Position numbers and translations under genes: made by a program
Shown here: positions 1 to 7,765 of the stretch, one piece after another
Layout: each line of letters begins with the position of its first letter
Numbering within the stretch: position 1 is the stretch's first letter
The notes under the pieces: generated by a model
Seen by the model: only the letters and a program-made list of their open reading frames with translations
Databases searched by the model: none
Told to the model about the DNA's origin: nothing
NCBI GenBank assembly: GCA_964494385.1
Contig: CAZBSE010000024.1
Location: forward strand, 1-19,906
Length of the DNA: 19,906 nucleotides
Origin: CAZBSE01 sp964494385
GTDB lineage: Bacteria > Actinomycetota > Humimicrobiia > Humimicrobiales > Humimicrobiaceae
Direction: 5' to 3'

Positions 1-48
1 TCTAGTGGGGTAACACCTGTAGGGGTTCAAGTCCCCTCTCTCGCACCA
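1..48 (+). tRNA. 3' part of a class II tRNA, probably tRNA-Leu (truncated by window edge)
   Basis: The T arm is complete: a 5-bp stem AGGGG/CCCCT closes the loop TTCAAGT (21-37). It is followed by the 3' acceptor strand CTCTCGC, discriminator A and an encoded CCA at 46-48. Before it, bases 1-20 look like a long variable arm containing GTG...CAC, which marks a class II tRNA (Leu, Ser or bacterial Tyr). Discriminator A argues against Ser, and an acceptor strand implying a GCGAGAG 5' end is typical of Leu. A tRNA-Leu just upstream of tig is also a familiar actinobacterial arrangement. The anticodon is outside the window, so the identity is an inference. Confidence 0.85.
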
Positions 49-50
49 GA
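28..50 (+). repeat. 23-bp direct repeat, copy 1 (T loop to CCA of the tRNA)
   Basis: This block runs from the T loop (CAAGTCC) through the encoded CCA plus two bases (GA). An exact copy lies at 193-215. Identity ends sharply on both sides: T27 versus C192, and A51 versus C216. The span from T loop to CCA matches the usual core of tyrosine-recombinase attachment sites in tRNA genes, so the pair could be attL/attR-like. It could also be a partial tRNA duplication. Confidence 0.9.
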
Positions 51-89
51 AAAGAGCTAGTTTTATTAGATAAATTTATAACTTAATGT

Positions 90-118
90 GGAAAACATGC
101 CATAAGTGCATGTTTTCC
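90..118 (+). repeat. 11-bp perfect inverted repeat (hairpin)
   Basis: GGAAAACATGC (90-100) is followed by a 7-base loop and its exact complement GCATGTTTTCC (108-118). It lies between the two tRNA 3'-end copies. There is no downstream T tract, so a simple intrinsic terminator is not supported. It could be an RNA processing or stability hairpin downstream of the tRNA, or a terminal structure of the inserted segment. Confidence 0.75.
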
Positions 119-215
119 GGGACTTGAAAAGACGGACTGAGTGCAAACGAGGGAGTCTGCGGCTCTGCAGTGAGCAGAGCGAGACGAAAGACCAAGTCCC
201 CTCTCTCGCACCAGA
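119..215 (+). ncRNA. Candidate structured RNA or insert ending in a copied tRNA 3' end
   Basis: Three helices can form together. P1 is GGGACTTG (119-126) with CAAGTCCC (193-200). P2 is CGGACT (133-138) with AGTCTG (154-159), including one G-U pair. P3 is GCTCTGC (162-168) with GCAGAGC (174-180), with a 5-base loop. This gives a three-way junction closed by the duplicated tRNA T-arm strand. P3 can be lengthened by GTCT (155-158) with AGAC (182-185), and CGAGGGAG (148-155) could instead pair with CTCTCTCG (201-208) through one G-U. The 3' end continues as CTCTCTCGCACCA, identical to the tRNA. No T stem can form at this second copy, so it is not an intact tRNA. I do not recognise the family, and transcription is not shown. 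Confidence 0.35.
193..215 (+). repeat. 23-bp direct repeat, copy 2 (duplicated tRNA 3' end)
   Basis: This is an exact second copy of bases 28-50, including the CCA at 211-213. Its first eight bases pair with 119-126, so the copy takes part in a local fold different from the tRNA T arm. The matching partner and the 142-bp interval suggest a very small insertion at a tRNA 3' end, or a decayed tandem tRNA. Confidence 0.9.
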
Positions 216-243
216 CATACTTCAAAAGCTCTTCGCCATAGGT

Positions 244-271
244 TTGTATTTTATTGGTTATCTATTATAAT
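244..271 (+). promoter_or_regulatory. Putative promoter for tig-clpP-clpX
   Basis: A perfect -10 hexamer TATAAT lies at 266-271. A weak -35-like TTGTAT lies at 244-249 with a 16-base spacer. Transcription would start near 278, leaving about 50 bases of leader before the tig start. It is the only good -10 match I see between the tRNA region and tig. The weak -35 keeps confidence moderate. Confidence 0.4.
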
Positions 272-315
272 ATGAATTTTAATATAGAAGTGGAATTGCA
301 TTATCGATGATATTT

Positions 316-322
316 AAGGAGG
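316..322 (+). promoter_or_regulatory. Ribosome binding site fixing the TTG start of tig
   Basis: AAGGAGG is a near-complete Shine-Dalgarno sequence 7 bases before TTG at 330. No ATG or GTG start in the tig frame is better placed, so TTG initiation is well supported. Confidence 0.85.
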
Positions 323-329
323 ATTTTAT

Positions 330-1757
330 TTGAGTTTTACCATAAAAAGCTGTAAGAAAATTGATTTAAATAAAGCTAAGCTGGATATAGAAGTTTCAAA
401 TAGCTCTCTAAAAAAGCATATTGGGAAAGCTTATAAAAGTATTTCCCAAAAAGCAAATATTCCTGGCTTTAGGAAAGGAAAAGTCCCCTACCAGATAATA
501 GATGTTAAATTTGGCAAGCAGTATGTACTAAATGAGGCTGCCAGTATTTTAATCTCTGAATTATACCCGGATATAATTGTTGAGTCTAAGCTTAGTCCGG
601 TTGATTATCCCAAAATAAAAATTACCAGGCTGCAGGAGGACCTGCATCTGGGCTTTGAAGTGGAAGTAGAACTGGAGCCGGAAATAATATTGCCTGATTA
701 CCGGGGCATAGAAGTTACAGGGCTTTCCACAGAGGTATCTGACCAGGAACTGGAACAGCAAATAAATAATATTAGAAATAATTTTTCAACTCTGGAGCCG
801 GTTGGGGATGATAAACCGGTGTCAAAGGGCGACTATGTCACTCTTGATTTTGACGGTGAGATTGAAGGAAAAGAATTTGAAGGCGGAAGTGCACAGGATT
901 ACCTTCTGGAAGTTGGTTCGGGTACTTTATTTTCAGAATTTGAAGGCTCGCTTATCGGAATGAAAAAAGGAACGAAAAAGGAGACGACTCTTACGCTGCC
1001 TGCTGATATCAAAAATAGAAACCTGGCCGGTAAAAAAGCAAACTTTAAAATTTTTGTAAAGGAAATAAAAAGTAAAGTATTGCCTGCGGTTGACGAAGAA
1101 TTTTTAAAAAATTTTGGTGATTATAAGAATATTAACGACCTTAAGGACGATATAAGAAAAAGATTGGTCGAGCAGAAGGAAAGGATTAGAAGGGGAAAAA
1201 TAGTAGAAGAGATTTTTAATCATATTATAGACAGAATGAAGTCCGATGTTCCCGATGTAATGGTAACCAACAGAATAGAGCAGATTAACAAGGAAATTGA
1301 CGAAGGTTTAAAGAAGCAAAAATTAAGCAGGGACAATTATCTTAGGGCCATAAATATTACCGAAGACAAATTAAACCAGGAAATTAGACAGAGGGCAGCA
1401 AGAGAAGTAAAAGAGTACCTGATTTTTAAGGCACTGGAAAAAGCTGAAAAGAAAAATGTAGAACCTTCAAAAGATGAAATCGAAAAAGAGAAGGATAATA
1501 TCATAAGCAGTTACAAGCAGCAAGAAGATATTAAGAAGATAAAAGAATTTTTCGAAAAGCCCGAAGGTGAAGAATCTCTGGTACAGACACTAAGAAGAAA
1601 AAAAATAATTGACCTTTTGGTCAGAAATTCAAAGATAATAGAAAAAGAAAAAACAGGCGGTACGGATGCAGAAAAGGTTTGGACGCCTGATAAAAATAAA
1701 ACAGAATCTGAGGGGAAGGACAAAACTGAAAAGCTCTGGACTCCTGGTTCAAAATAA
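330..1757 (+). CDS. tig: Trigger factor, ribosome-associated chaperone and peptidyl-prolyl isomerase
   Basis: Trigger factor docks beside the ribosomal exit tunnel and shields nascent chains. The N-terminal domain carries the ribosome-binding signature GFRKGK at residues 46-51. An FKBP-type isomerase domain spans roughly residues 160-250 (GDYVTLDFDGEIEGKEFEGG and on). The helical, lysine- and glutamate-rich C-terminal chaperone domain follows. At 475 residues it is longer than the E. coli protein (432). The extra length is a charged tail from about residue 430 that holds two similar motifs, EKVWTPDK (1671-1694) and EKLWTPGS (1728-1751). The start is TTG with a strong Shine-Dalgarno. It is the first gene of a probable tig-clpP-clpX operon, with clpP starting about 13 bases after its stop. 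Confidence 0.97.
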   Translation: MSFTIKSCKKIDLNKAKLDIEVSNSSLKKHIGKAYKSISQKANIPGFRKGKVPYQIIDVKFGKQYVLNEAASILISELYPDIIVESKLSPVDYPKIKITRLQEDLHLGFEVEVELEPEIILPDYRGIEVTGLSTEVSDQELEQQINNIRNNFSTLEPVGDDKPVSKGDYVTLDFDGEIEGKEFEGGSAQDYLLEVGSGTLFSEFEGSLIGMKKGTKKETTLTLPADIKNRNLAGKKANFKIFVKEIKSKVLPAVDEEFLKNFGDYKNINDLKDDIRKRLVEQKERIRRGKIVEEIFNHIIDRMKSDVPDVMVTNRIEQINKEIDEGLKKQKLSRDNYLRAINITEDKLNQEIRQRAAREVKEYLIFKALEKAEKKNVEPSKDEIEKEKDNIISSYKQQEDIKKIKEFFEKPEGEESLVQTLRRKKIIDLLVRNSKIIEKEKTGGTDAEKVWTPDKNKTESEGKDKTEKLWTPGSK

Positions 1758-1770
1758 ATAAGAGAGAGTG

Positions 1771-2370
1771 ATGGTTAAAATGAATAATAATTATTTAATT
1801 CCAATGGTAATCGAGCAGACAAACAGGGGTGAGAGATCATTTGATATTTATTCCCGCTTGTTAAAAGAAAGAATTATTTTCCTGGGAGTGGCCATAGATG
1901 ATAACGTTGCCAACGTGATCATGGCGCAGATGCTCCATCTTGAAGCAGAAGAGCCCGATAAGGATATACAGCTGTATATCAACAGTCCGGGCGGAGTGGT
2001 AACGTCAGCTCTGGCGGTTTATGATACCATGCAGTTTATCAAATCCCCTATATCTACCATTTGTATCGGGCAGGCTGCAAGCGCCGCTGCGGTACTGCTG
2101 CTGGCAGGGGAAAAGGGAAAAAGATTTTCACTCCCTAATTCAAGGGTAATGCTCCATCAGCCTTCAGGGGGTGTTTCGGGAACTACCATTGATGTTGAAA
2201 TTCATGCAAGAGAAATGGTAAGGATCCGGGCCCTTTTAAATGAGATAATTGCCAAACATACCGGCCAGGAGGTAAAGAAAGTAGAGAAGGATACTGAAAG
2301 GGATTTTATATTGAATGCCAGTGAAGCCAAGGAATATGGTATATTAGACGAGGTTATTTATAAAAAGTGA
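1771..2370 (+). CDS. clpP: ATP-dependent Clp protease proteolytic subunit ClpP
   Basis: ClpP is the serine peptidase that forms the double heptameric chamber fed by ClpX or other AAA+ unfoldases in the cytoplasm. Counting from ATG 1771, the catalytic triad is visible as Ser104 (GQAASAAAVLL), His129 (MLHQPSGG) and Asp178 (TERDFILNASEA). The IPMVIEQTNRGERSFDIYSR start of the mature chain is conserved, and a length near 199 residues is typical. Three in-frame starts compete: GTG 1768, ATG 1771 and ATG 1780. The last gives the most family-like N terminus (MNNNYLIPMV), while 1771 is better spaced from a weak GAGAG element. Only one clpP is seen here, whereas many Actinobacteria have a tandem pair. 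It lies between tig and clpX. Confidence 0.97.
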   Translation: MVKMNNNYLIPMVIEQTNRGERSFDIYSRLLKERIIFLGVAIDDNVANVIMAQMLHLEAEEPDKDIQLYINSPGGVVTSALAVYDTMQFIKSPISTICIGQAASAAAVLLLAGEKGKRFSLPNSRVMLHQPSGGVSGTTIDVEIHAREMVRIRALLNEIIAKHTGQEVKKVEKDTERDFILNASEAKEYGILDEVIYKK

Positions 2371-2384
2371 TATTAAATAGAAAA

Positions 2385-2390
2385 GAGGGG
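2385..2390 (+). promoter_or_regulatory. Ribosome binding site arguing for a TTG start of clpX
   Basis: GAGGGG ends at 2390, the first base of the upstream in-frame GTG (2390-2392). That GTG would therefore sit inside the Shine-Dalgarno. The next in-frame start is TTG at 2402, 11 bases downstream, which is acceptable spacing. Confidence 0.6.
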
Positions 2391-2401
2391 TGTGTATAAA
2401 T

Positions 2402-3682
2402 TTGTCAGTTGATAGCGGAAAAAAAAGTAATTTCTTAAAATGTTCTTTTTGCAGCAAATCCCAGAATCAGGTAAAAAAGCTAATCGCAGGATCGGGAGTC
2501 TATATCTGTAATGAATGCGTGGATTTATGCAATGAGATCATAGAAGAAGAATTAAAAGAGGAGAGAGAAGTAGAATTCAAGGACCTCCCCAAACCCAAGC
2601 AAATATACTCAATTTTAAATGAGTACGTTGTGGGGCAGGACAGGGCAAAGAAGATATTGTCTGTAGCGGTATATAATCATTACAAGAGAGTAAAATATGA
2701 GAACAGATTAAAAAAAGACGATACTGAAATTGAAAAAAGTAATATCCTGCTGATCGGCCCCACCGGATGCGGTAAAACTCTTCTGGCCCGGACTCTGGCC
2801 AGAATATTAAATGTTCCTTTTTGTATTGCGGATGCAACCTCGCTTACCGAAGCAGGTTATGTCGGTGAAGATGTGGAGAATATATTACTGAGGTTAATAC
2901 AGGCAGCGGATTTTGATATTAAAAGAGCTGAAACCGGTATTATTTATTTGGATGAAATAGATAAAATCAGCCGTAAATCCGAAAATCCTTCAATTACACG
3001 CGATGTATCAGGAGAAGGAGTACAGCAGGCTTTACTCAAGATTCTGGAAGGTACCGAAGCCAATGTACCCCCGCACGGCGGACGAAAACATCCTCATCAG
3101 GATTTTATACAAATTAACACCAACCATATTTTATTCATCTGCGGCGGCTCATTCAGCGGATTGGAGAAAATAATAGAGAGAAGAATAAATAAAAGCAGTG
3201 TCGGCTTTATTGCAGAAAAAGCTTTTGCTAAAGTGGAAAAAATTGATTTGCTTCTTCCGCAGACGATGCCGGAAGATCTCCTGCGGTACGGCTTAATCCC
3301 GGAATTAATCGGAAGGCTGCCCGTGGTAAGTACCCTGTCTAATCTTTCGGAAGATGATCTTGTAAAGATCCTGATGGAGCCAAAAAATTCTTTGGTCAAG
3401 CAGTACATTAAAATGTTTAAGATGGATAAAGTTAACCTGGAATTTACCAGCGATGCTTTAAGAGAGATTTCAAGGAAAGCTTTAAAAAGAGGTACAGGAG
3501 CAAGAGGGCTCAGAGCTATTATGGAAGATATTATGTTGAATATAATGTTTGAAATACCGGCACGTAAAAATATAGGTAAATGTGTCATTACCAGAGAGGT
3601 TGTAGAAAATAAAGTAGAACCCAAGATAACAACCGGGCCAAGCAATAAAGTATTTTTGAAAGATGAGGAAAAATCAGCTTAA
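2402..3682 (+). CDS. clpX: ATP-dependent Clp protease ATP-binding subunit ClpX
   Basis: ClpX is the AAA+ hexamer that recognises, unfolds and threads substrates into ClpP. Counting from TTG 2402, the N-terminal C4 zinc-binding domain has Cys14, Cys17, Cys36 and Cys39. Walker A GPTGCGKT is at about 118-125, the pore loop GYVGED at 151-156, and Walker B ends in LDEID with Asp183-Glu184. The arginine-rich RGTGARGLR sensor-2 region lies near the C terminus, and about 426 residues is normal for the family. The longer reading from GTG 2390 adds four residues but overlaps the ribosome binding site. Its 3' end overlaps valS by 20 bases in another frame, suggesting translational coupling. It directly follows its partner clpP. 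Confidence 0.97.
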   Translation: MSVDSGKKSNFLKCSFCSKSQNQVKKLIAGSGVYICNECVDLCNEIIEEELKEEREVEFKDLPKPKQIYSILNEYVVGQDRAKKILSVAVYNHYKRVKYENRLKKDDTEIEKSNILLIGPTGCGKTLLARTLARILNVPFCIADATSLTEAGYVGEDVENILLRLIQAADFDIKRAETGIIYLDEIDKISRKSENPSITRDVSGEGVQQALLKILEGTEANVPPHGGRKHPHQDFIQINTNHILFICGGSFSGLEKIIERRINKSSVGFIAEKAFAKVEKIDLLLPQTMPEDLLRYGLIPELIGRLPVVSTLSNLSEDDLVKILMEPKNSLVKQYIKMFKMDKVNLEFTSDALREISRKALKRGTGARGLRAIMEDIMLNIMFEIPARKNIGKCVITREVVENKVEPKITTGPSNKVFLKDEEKSA

Positions 3683-6359
3683 AATATCTGGCGGGATTAA
3701 AGGCAAATACAATCCCTTATCATTTGAAAAAAAGATCTATGGGGATTGGTTAAAAAATAAATACTTTCACGAAGAAATTGATAAATCAAAAATTCCATTC
3801 AGTATAGTAATACCGCCTCCCAATGTGACCGGATACCTTCATATCGGCCATGCTTTAAACAATACCCTGCAGGATGTTATTATCAGATACAGAAGAATGA
3901 AAGGGTATAATACTACATGGATACCAGGTACTGATCATGCAGGAATAGCCACACAAAATGTAGTTGAAAAAGCCCTGGAAGAAAAAAAGGTAAATAGGTT
4001 TAAGCTGGGAAGAGAGAAGTTCATTAAAGAAGTCTGGCGCTGGAAAGAAAAATATGGCAGCCGGATCATAAACCAATTGAAATCACTGGGGTGCTCATGC
4101 GATTGGGAGAGGGAAAGATTTACTTTTGACAGCCTGTACAGCAGAGCGGTTATAAAAGAATTTGTCACCCTGTACAGAAACGGGCTTATTTATAGAGGAA
4201 ACTATATGGTTAATTGGTGTCCCAGATGCCGGACTGCAATTTCAGATATTGAAGTGGAACATATTCAGAAGAATGGAAACCTGTGGGACATAAAGTATCC
4301 ATTAATTGACCTTAAAACCGGTAGTCCTAGCGAAAAAGAATATATAATTGTTTCCACTACAAGGCCCGAGACTATGCTGGGAGATACGGCAGTAGCCGTA
4401 AATCCCAAAGACAGAAGGTATAAGAAATATAAGGGCAGAATTGCTTTTCTTCCACTGGTAAAAAGAAAGATTCCCATAATTGAAGACGGGTTTGTGGATA
4501 TGGAGTTAGGGACAGGTGCCCTAAAGGTCACCCCGGCCCATGATCCCAATGATTTTGAAATCGGAAAAAGACATAATCTGGAAGAGATCAATATATTAGA
4601 TGAGGATGCAAACCTTAATTCCAACGCTGGAAAATACGAGGGTCTTAGCCGCGAAACCGCAAGGCAGAGAGTGCTGCATGATTTAGATGAGCAGGGTTAT
4701 CTGGCAAATAGGAATATCCATACTTCTTCAATTGGGATTTGTTCAAGGTGCAGTACTATAATTGAACCAAGGATTTCAATGCAGTGGTTTGTATCTATGA
4801 AAAAACTGGCCGGGCCGGCCATAAAAGCAGTAAAAGAAGGAAGGGTAAAAATAATTCCTGCAAAGTGGGAGAAGATATATTTTGACTGGATGGAAAATAT
4901 CAGGGATTGGTGCATATCCCGCCAGCTCTGGTGGGGGCACCGCATTCCGGTATGGTACTGTGAAGATTGTAATGAAATGATAATAAGTGAGAGCACTCCC
5001 GGAGGATGCCCAAAGTGCGGAAGTGATAATATAAGACAGGACCAGGATGTCCTGGATACATGGTTCAGTTCGTGCCTGTGGCCATTTGCGGCTATGGGGT
5101 GGCCGGACGAGACAGAAGAACTCGAATATTTTTTTCCTACAAATGTCCTTGTGACCGCACATGATATTATTTTTTTCTGGGTGGCCAGGATGATCATGAT
5201 GAGCCTTTATTTTAAAGGCGAGGTTCCTTTCGGTGAAGTTTTTATAAACCCTCTGGTCAATGATGCAAACGGGCAGAAAATGAGCAAATCCAAGGGGAAC
5301 GTGGTGGATCCTATGGGGATAATAGAAGAAAGCGGGTCAGATGTTTTAAGATTTACTTTGACTTCCCTGACCACTCCCGGAAGGAATTTGATTCTTGGCA
5401 GCGAGAAGATCGAGGGAGTAAGAAATTTTGCCAATAAATTATGGAATGCATCCAAGTTTGTTATATCAAATGTGGATAAATCCGGAGTTGGCTATGATAT
5501 GGATATTAAGCAGCTTGATTTAAATTTGTGGGACAAGTGGCTGCTGTCAAGACTGAACCGCACCATAAAAGGCGTGGAAAAGTACATAGCAAATTATAAT
5601 TTTTCTTTCGCTTCAAAGCTGCTTAATAACTTCTTATGGAATGATTATTGCGACTGGTATATTGAATCGGCAAAGGTCAGGATTTATTCTCCGAAAAAGA
5701 GTGATGATAAGAAATGCGTACTATTTATATTATGGTATGTTCTGGAAGCATATCTTAAGCTGCTTCATCCGTTTATGCCTTTTATAACTGAACAGATATG
5801 GCAGAATATTCCGCATAGGGGAAAAAGTATAATGGTAGAGAAGTTTCCCGAGTTTAAACAATCTAGGGTAAATAAAAATATCGAGAATGAAATAGAAATA
5901 CTTTTTAATGTTATAAGCGAGATTAGAAGAATAAGATCAGAACTCAAGATAAATCCGGCTAACAGGGTAAAAGTTAATCTGGCAGCTGGAAATAATGACA
6001 TAAGCATACTGAAAAAAAACAAAGAATATATTTACTATCTTGCCAAATTAAGCAATATAGGATTTAAGGATTGCACCGGCCGGAAAGGATATGTCAAAAC
6101 CACCATTGGGAACATAGATATATTTATTTATGTCCTTGACGCAATTGATATGGAACTGGAAACAAAGAGAATAAAGGACCAGATTAAGAAAATAAATATA
6201 GAAATAGAAAAAAGCAAAAAAAAGATATTAAATCCTGATTTTTTAAATAAAGCGCCGCAGGAAATAATCCGGAGAGAGAATGATAAGCTGAACCAGGCAA
6301 ATAAAATATTAAAAGTGTTAAAAAGTCAGATGGGCAGGATTAAAAGCATTAATAAATAG
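3663..6359 (+). CDS. valS: Valyl-tRNA synthetase
   Basis: A class I synthetase that charges tRNA-Val in the cytoplasm. The HIGH signature is at residues 60-63 (TGYLHIGHAL), and KMSKS is at 539-543 (GQKMSKSKGN). The editing domain is marked by STTRPETMLGDTAVAVNP and GTGALKVTPAHDPNDFE. Metal-binding cysteine pairs are visible (NWCPRC, SICS-type CSRC, and WYCEDC followed by GGCPKC). The C-terminal helical arm, rich in Lys, Ile and Glu, is the tRNA-binding coiled coil typical of bacterial ValRS. Length (898) is normal. The ATG start overlaps the clpX end by 20 bases and has only a weak Shine-Dalgarno, so translation is probably coupled to clpX. folC follows after about 25 bases, the same neighbour pair as in many Actinobacteria and Firmicutes. 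Confidence 0.97.
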   Translation: MRKNQLKISGGIKGKYNPLSFEKKIYGDWLKNKYFHEEIDKSKIPFSIVIPPPNVTGYLHIGHALNNTLQDVIIRYRRMKGYNTTWIPGTDHAGIATQNVVEKALEEKKVNRFKLGREKFIKEVWRWKEKYGSRIINQLKSLGCSCDWERERFTFDSLYSRAVIKEFVTLYRNGLIYRGNYMVNWCPRCRTAISDIEVEHIQKNGNLWDIKYPLIDLKTGSPSEKEYIIVSTTRPETMLGDTAVAVNPKDRRYKKYKGRIAFLPLVKRKIPIIEDGFVDMELGTGALKVTPAHDPNDFEIGKRHNLEEINILDEDANLNSNAGKYEGLSRETARQRVLHDLDEQGYLANRNIHTSSIGICSRCSTIIEPRISMQWFVSMKKLAGPAIKAVKEGRVKIIPAKWEKIYFDWMENIRDWCISRQLWWGHRIPVWYCEDCNEMIISESTPGGCPKCGSDNIRQDQDVLDTWFSSCLWPFAAMGWPDETEELEYFFPTNVLVTAHDIIFFWVARMIMMSLYFKGEVPFGEVFINPLVNDANGQKMSKSKGNVVDPMGIIEESGSDVLRFTLTSLTTPGRNLILGSEKIEGVRNFANKLWNASKFVISNVDKSGVGYDMDIKQLDLNLWDKWLLSRLNRTIKGVEKYIANYNFSFASKLLNNFLWNDYCDWYIESAKVRIYSPKKSDDKKCVLFILWYVLEAYLKLLHPFMPFITEQIWQNIPHRGKSIMVEKFPEFKQSRVNKNIENEIEILFNVISEIRRIRSELKINPANRVKVNLAAGNNDISILKKNKEYIYYLAKLSNIGFKDCTGRKGYVKTTIGNIDIFIYVLDAIDMELETKRIKDQIKKINIEIEKSKKKILNPDFLNKAPQEIIRRENDKLNQANKILKVLKSQMGRIKSINK

Positions 6360-6384
6360 CAACCGGTAATTAAAGCGAGAAGTA

Positions 6385-7701
6385 GTGGACTACAGGCAAG
6401 TAAGCAAATATTTAGACGACTGCCTTATTTTCGGAATAAAGCCCGGCCTCATAAGAGTAGAGAAAATACTCAAATTTTTAGGCAGTCCCCATAAAAATGT
6501 TGATTTTATTCATATTGTTGGGACCAACGGCAAAACTTCAACTGCTAAAATGACCGCATCAATATTGAGCCATCACGGTATCCGTACCGGATATCACATT
6601 TCTCCTCATATAAGCAGTTATACCGAAAGGATATGGATTTGCGGAAAGGAAGTACCGGAAAAAAAATTTGCCGGGGTATTTAACCGGATATATCCCTATA
6701 TAAGCAGGGTAAATAAAATGGATTTGGGTGGTCCTATTACCCAATTTGAAATAATCTGTGCCATGGCGTTCAAACTGGCAGAAGATGAGGGCATAGAGGT
6801 TATGGTACTTGAGGCAGGTATGGGAGGAAGATGGGATGCTACAAATATTGCGGATTCTAAAGTTGTGGGACTTACCGGTGTTAGTCTTGAACATACAGAA
6901 ATGCTGGGTGATAGTATTGAAAAGATAACCTCTGAAAAAGTAGAAGTTATAAAAAAAGGAGCAATGGTCGCAACTACAAGCAGCAGTAGAGAAGTTCTGA
7001 AAATTTTAAAAAGAAAGGTGAAGAATACCGGTTCCAGGCTTTTTTTATATGGGAAAGATTTTACTATACAAAAAAAAGTGGACCTGGGGCTAAAGGGCTG
7101 TCTGCTGGATATCAAGGGAATAAATGGATCCTACAGCAATCTGGGATTAAAGCTTCTGGGCCAATATCAGTCTTTAAATTTATCCCTGGCAGTCGTACTC
7201 TCGGAATTATATCTGGAAACTAAAAAGAGGACAATAATCGAAAAAAAATTACAGGAGAGCATATCCCATATGACAGTCAGGGGAAGGTTTGAGATCATTA
7301 GGAAAAGACCTCTGGTTATCACAGATTCAAGTCATAATCCTGAGGGAATCGAAAATTTTGCGCATGATATTGTCAGATATTTCGGCGACAAGAGAAAAAT
7401 AATAATTTTTGCTGTTTTGAAAGATAAAGATTATGAAAAGATGATTGAGGCAATAATTAAAGTAAGCGATATTTTAATTTTAACTTCAAGCAAAAGCAGC
7501 AGGAGCTTAAATGCTGACAGGGTATTAAGGGCGACGAAAGAAAAAATAAAACGGTTAGAAAGAGCATGTCACAGGCCGGATAAAGTATACAGAATAGATA
7601 CTATAAGAAATTCAATAAAATTTGCTTTAAAAATTTCGGAGAGAAATGATATTATATGCATTACTGGTTCAATAGCAAATTTGGAATATATAATTAAATA
7701 A
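6385..7701 (+). CDS. folC: Folylpolyglutamate synthase, possibly bifunctional with dihydrofolate synthase
   Basis: A Mur-ligase-fold enzyme that adds glutamate to folates using ATP; bacterial forms often also make dihydrofolate from dihydropteroate. The ATP P-loop GTNGKTS is at residues 46-52. Further family motifs are GGPITQFE, EAGMGGRWDATN, HTEMLGDSIEKITSEK and DSSHNPEG, the last being a variant of the common D-G-A-H-N-P. At 438 residues it is full length. The start is GTG at 6385 with only a weak purine-rich upstream sequence. It is cytoplasmic and sits about 25 bases behind valS, so it is probably co-transcribed. Whether it has both activities cannot be read from the sequence. Confidence 0.94.
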   Translation: MDYRQVSKYLDDCLIFGIKPGLIRVEKILKFLGSPHKNVDFIHIVGTNGKTSTAKMTASILSHHGIRTGYHISPHISSYTERIWICGKEVPEKKFAGVFNRIYPYISRVNKMDLGGPITQFEIICAMAFKLAEDEGIEVMVLEAGMGGRWDATNIADSKVVGLTGVSLEHTEMLGDSIEKITSEKVEVIKKGAMVATTSSSREVLKILKRKVKNTGSRLFLYGKDFTIQKKVDLGLKGCLLDIKGINGSYSNLGLKLLGQYQSLNLSLAVVLSELYLETKKRTIIEKKLQESISHMTVRGRFEIIRKRPLVITDSSHNPEGIENFAHDIVRYFGDKRKIIIFAVLKDKDYEKMIEAIIKVSDILILTSSKSSRSLNADRVLRATKEKIKRLERACHRPDKVYRIDTIRNSIKFALKISERNDIICITGSIANLEYIIK

Positions 7702-7765
7702 AGGTTTTTTATGGCATATATATTAAAAATAAAGTGAATTTAATAAATTTTTATTTGGAGGGATA

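Noticed and set aside
90..118. Hairpin as a Rho-independent terminator of the tRNA
   Set aside because: The stem is strong but is followed by CCGGGACTTG and not by a T tract.
119..213. A second complete tRNA ending at the second CCA
   Set aside because: No cloverleaf forms: the strand before CAAGTCCCC cannot pair as a T stem, and no D or anticodon arm is seen.
2390..2401. GTG 2390 as the clpX start
   Set aside because: The codon lies within the only Shine-Dalgarno-like sequence; TTG 2402 is better spaced.
3097..3645. Long open frame on the minus strand inside clpX
   Set aside because: It is the reverse shadow of a strongly conserved gene, with no ribosome binding site and no recognisable protein pattern.
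4265..5197. Several minus-strand open frames inside valS
   Set aside because: They overlap each other and the clear valS gene; their sequence is what the antisense of A+T-rich coding DNA gives.
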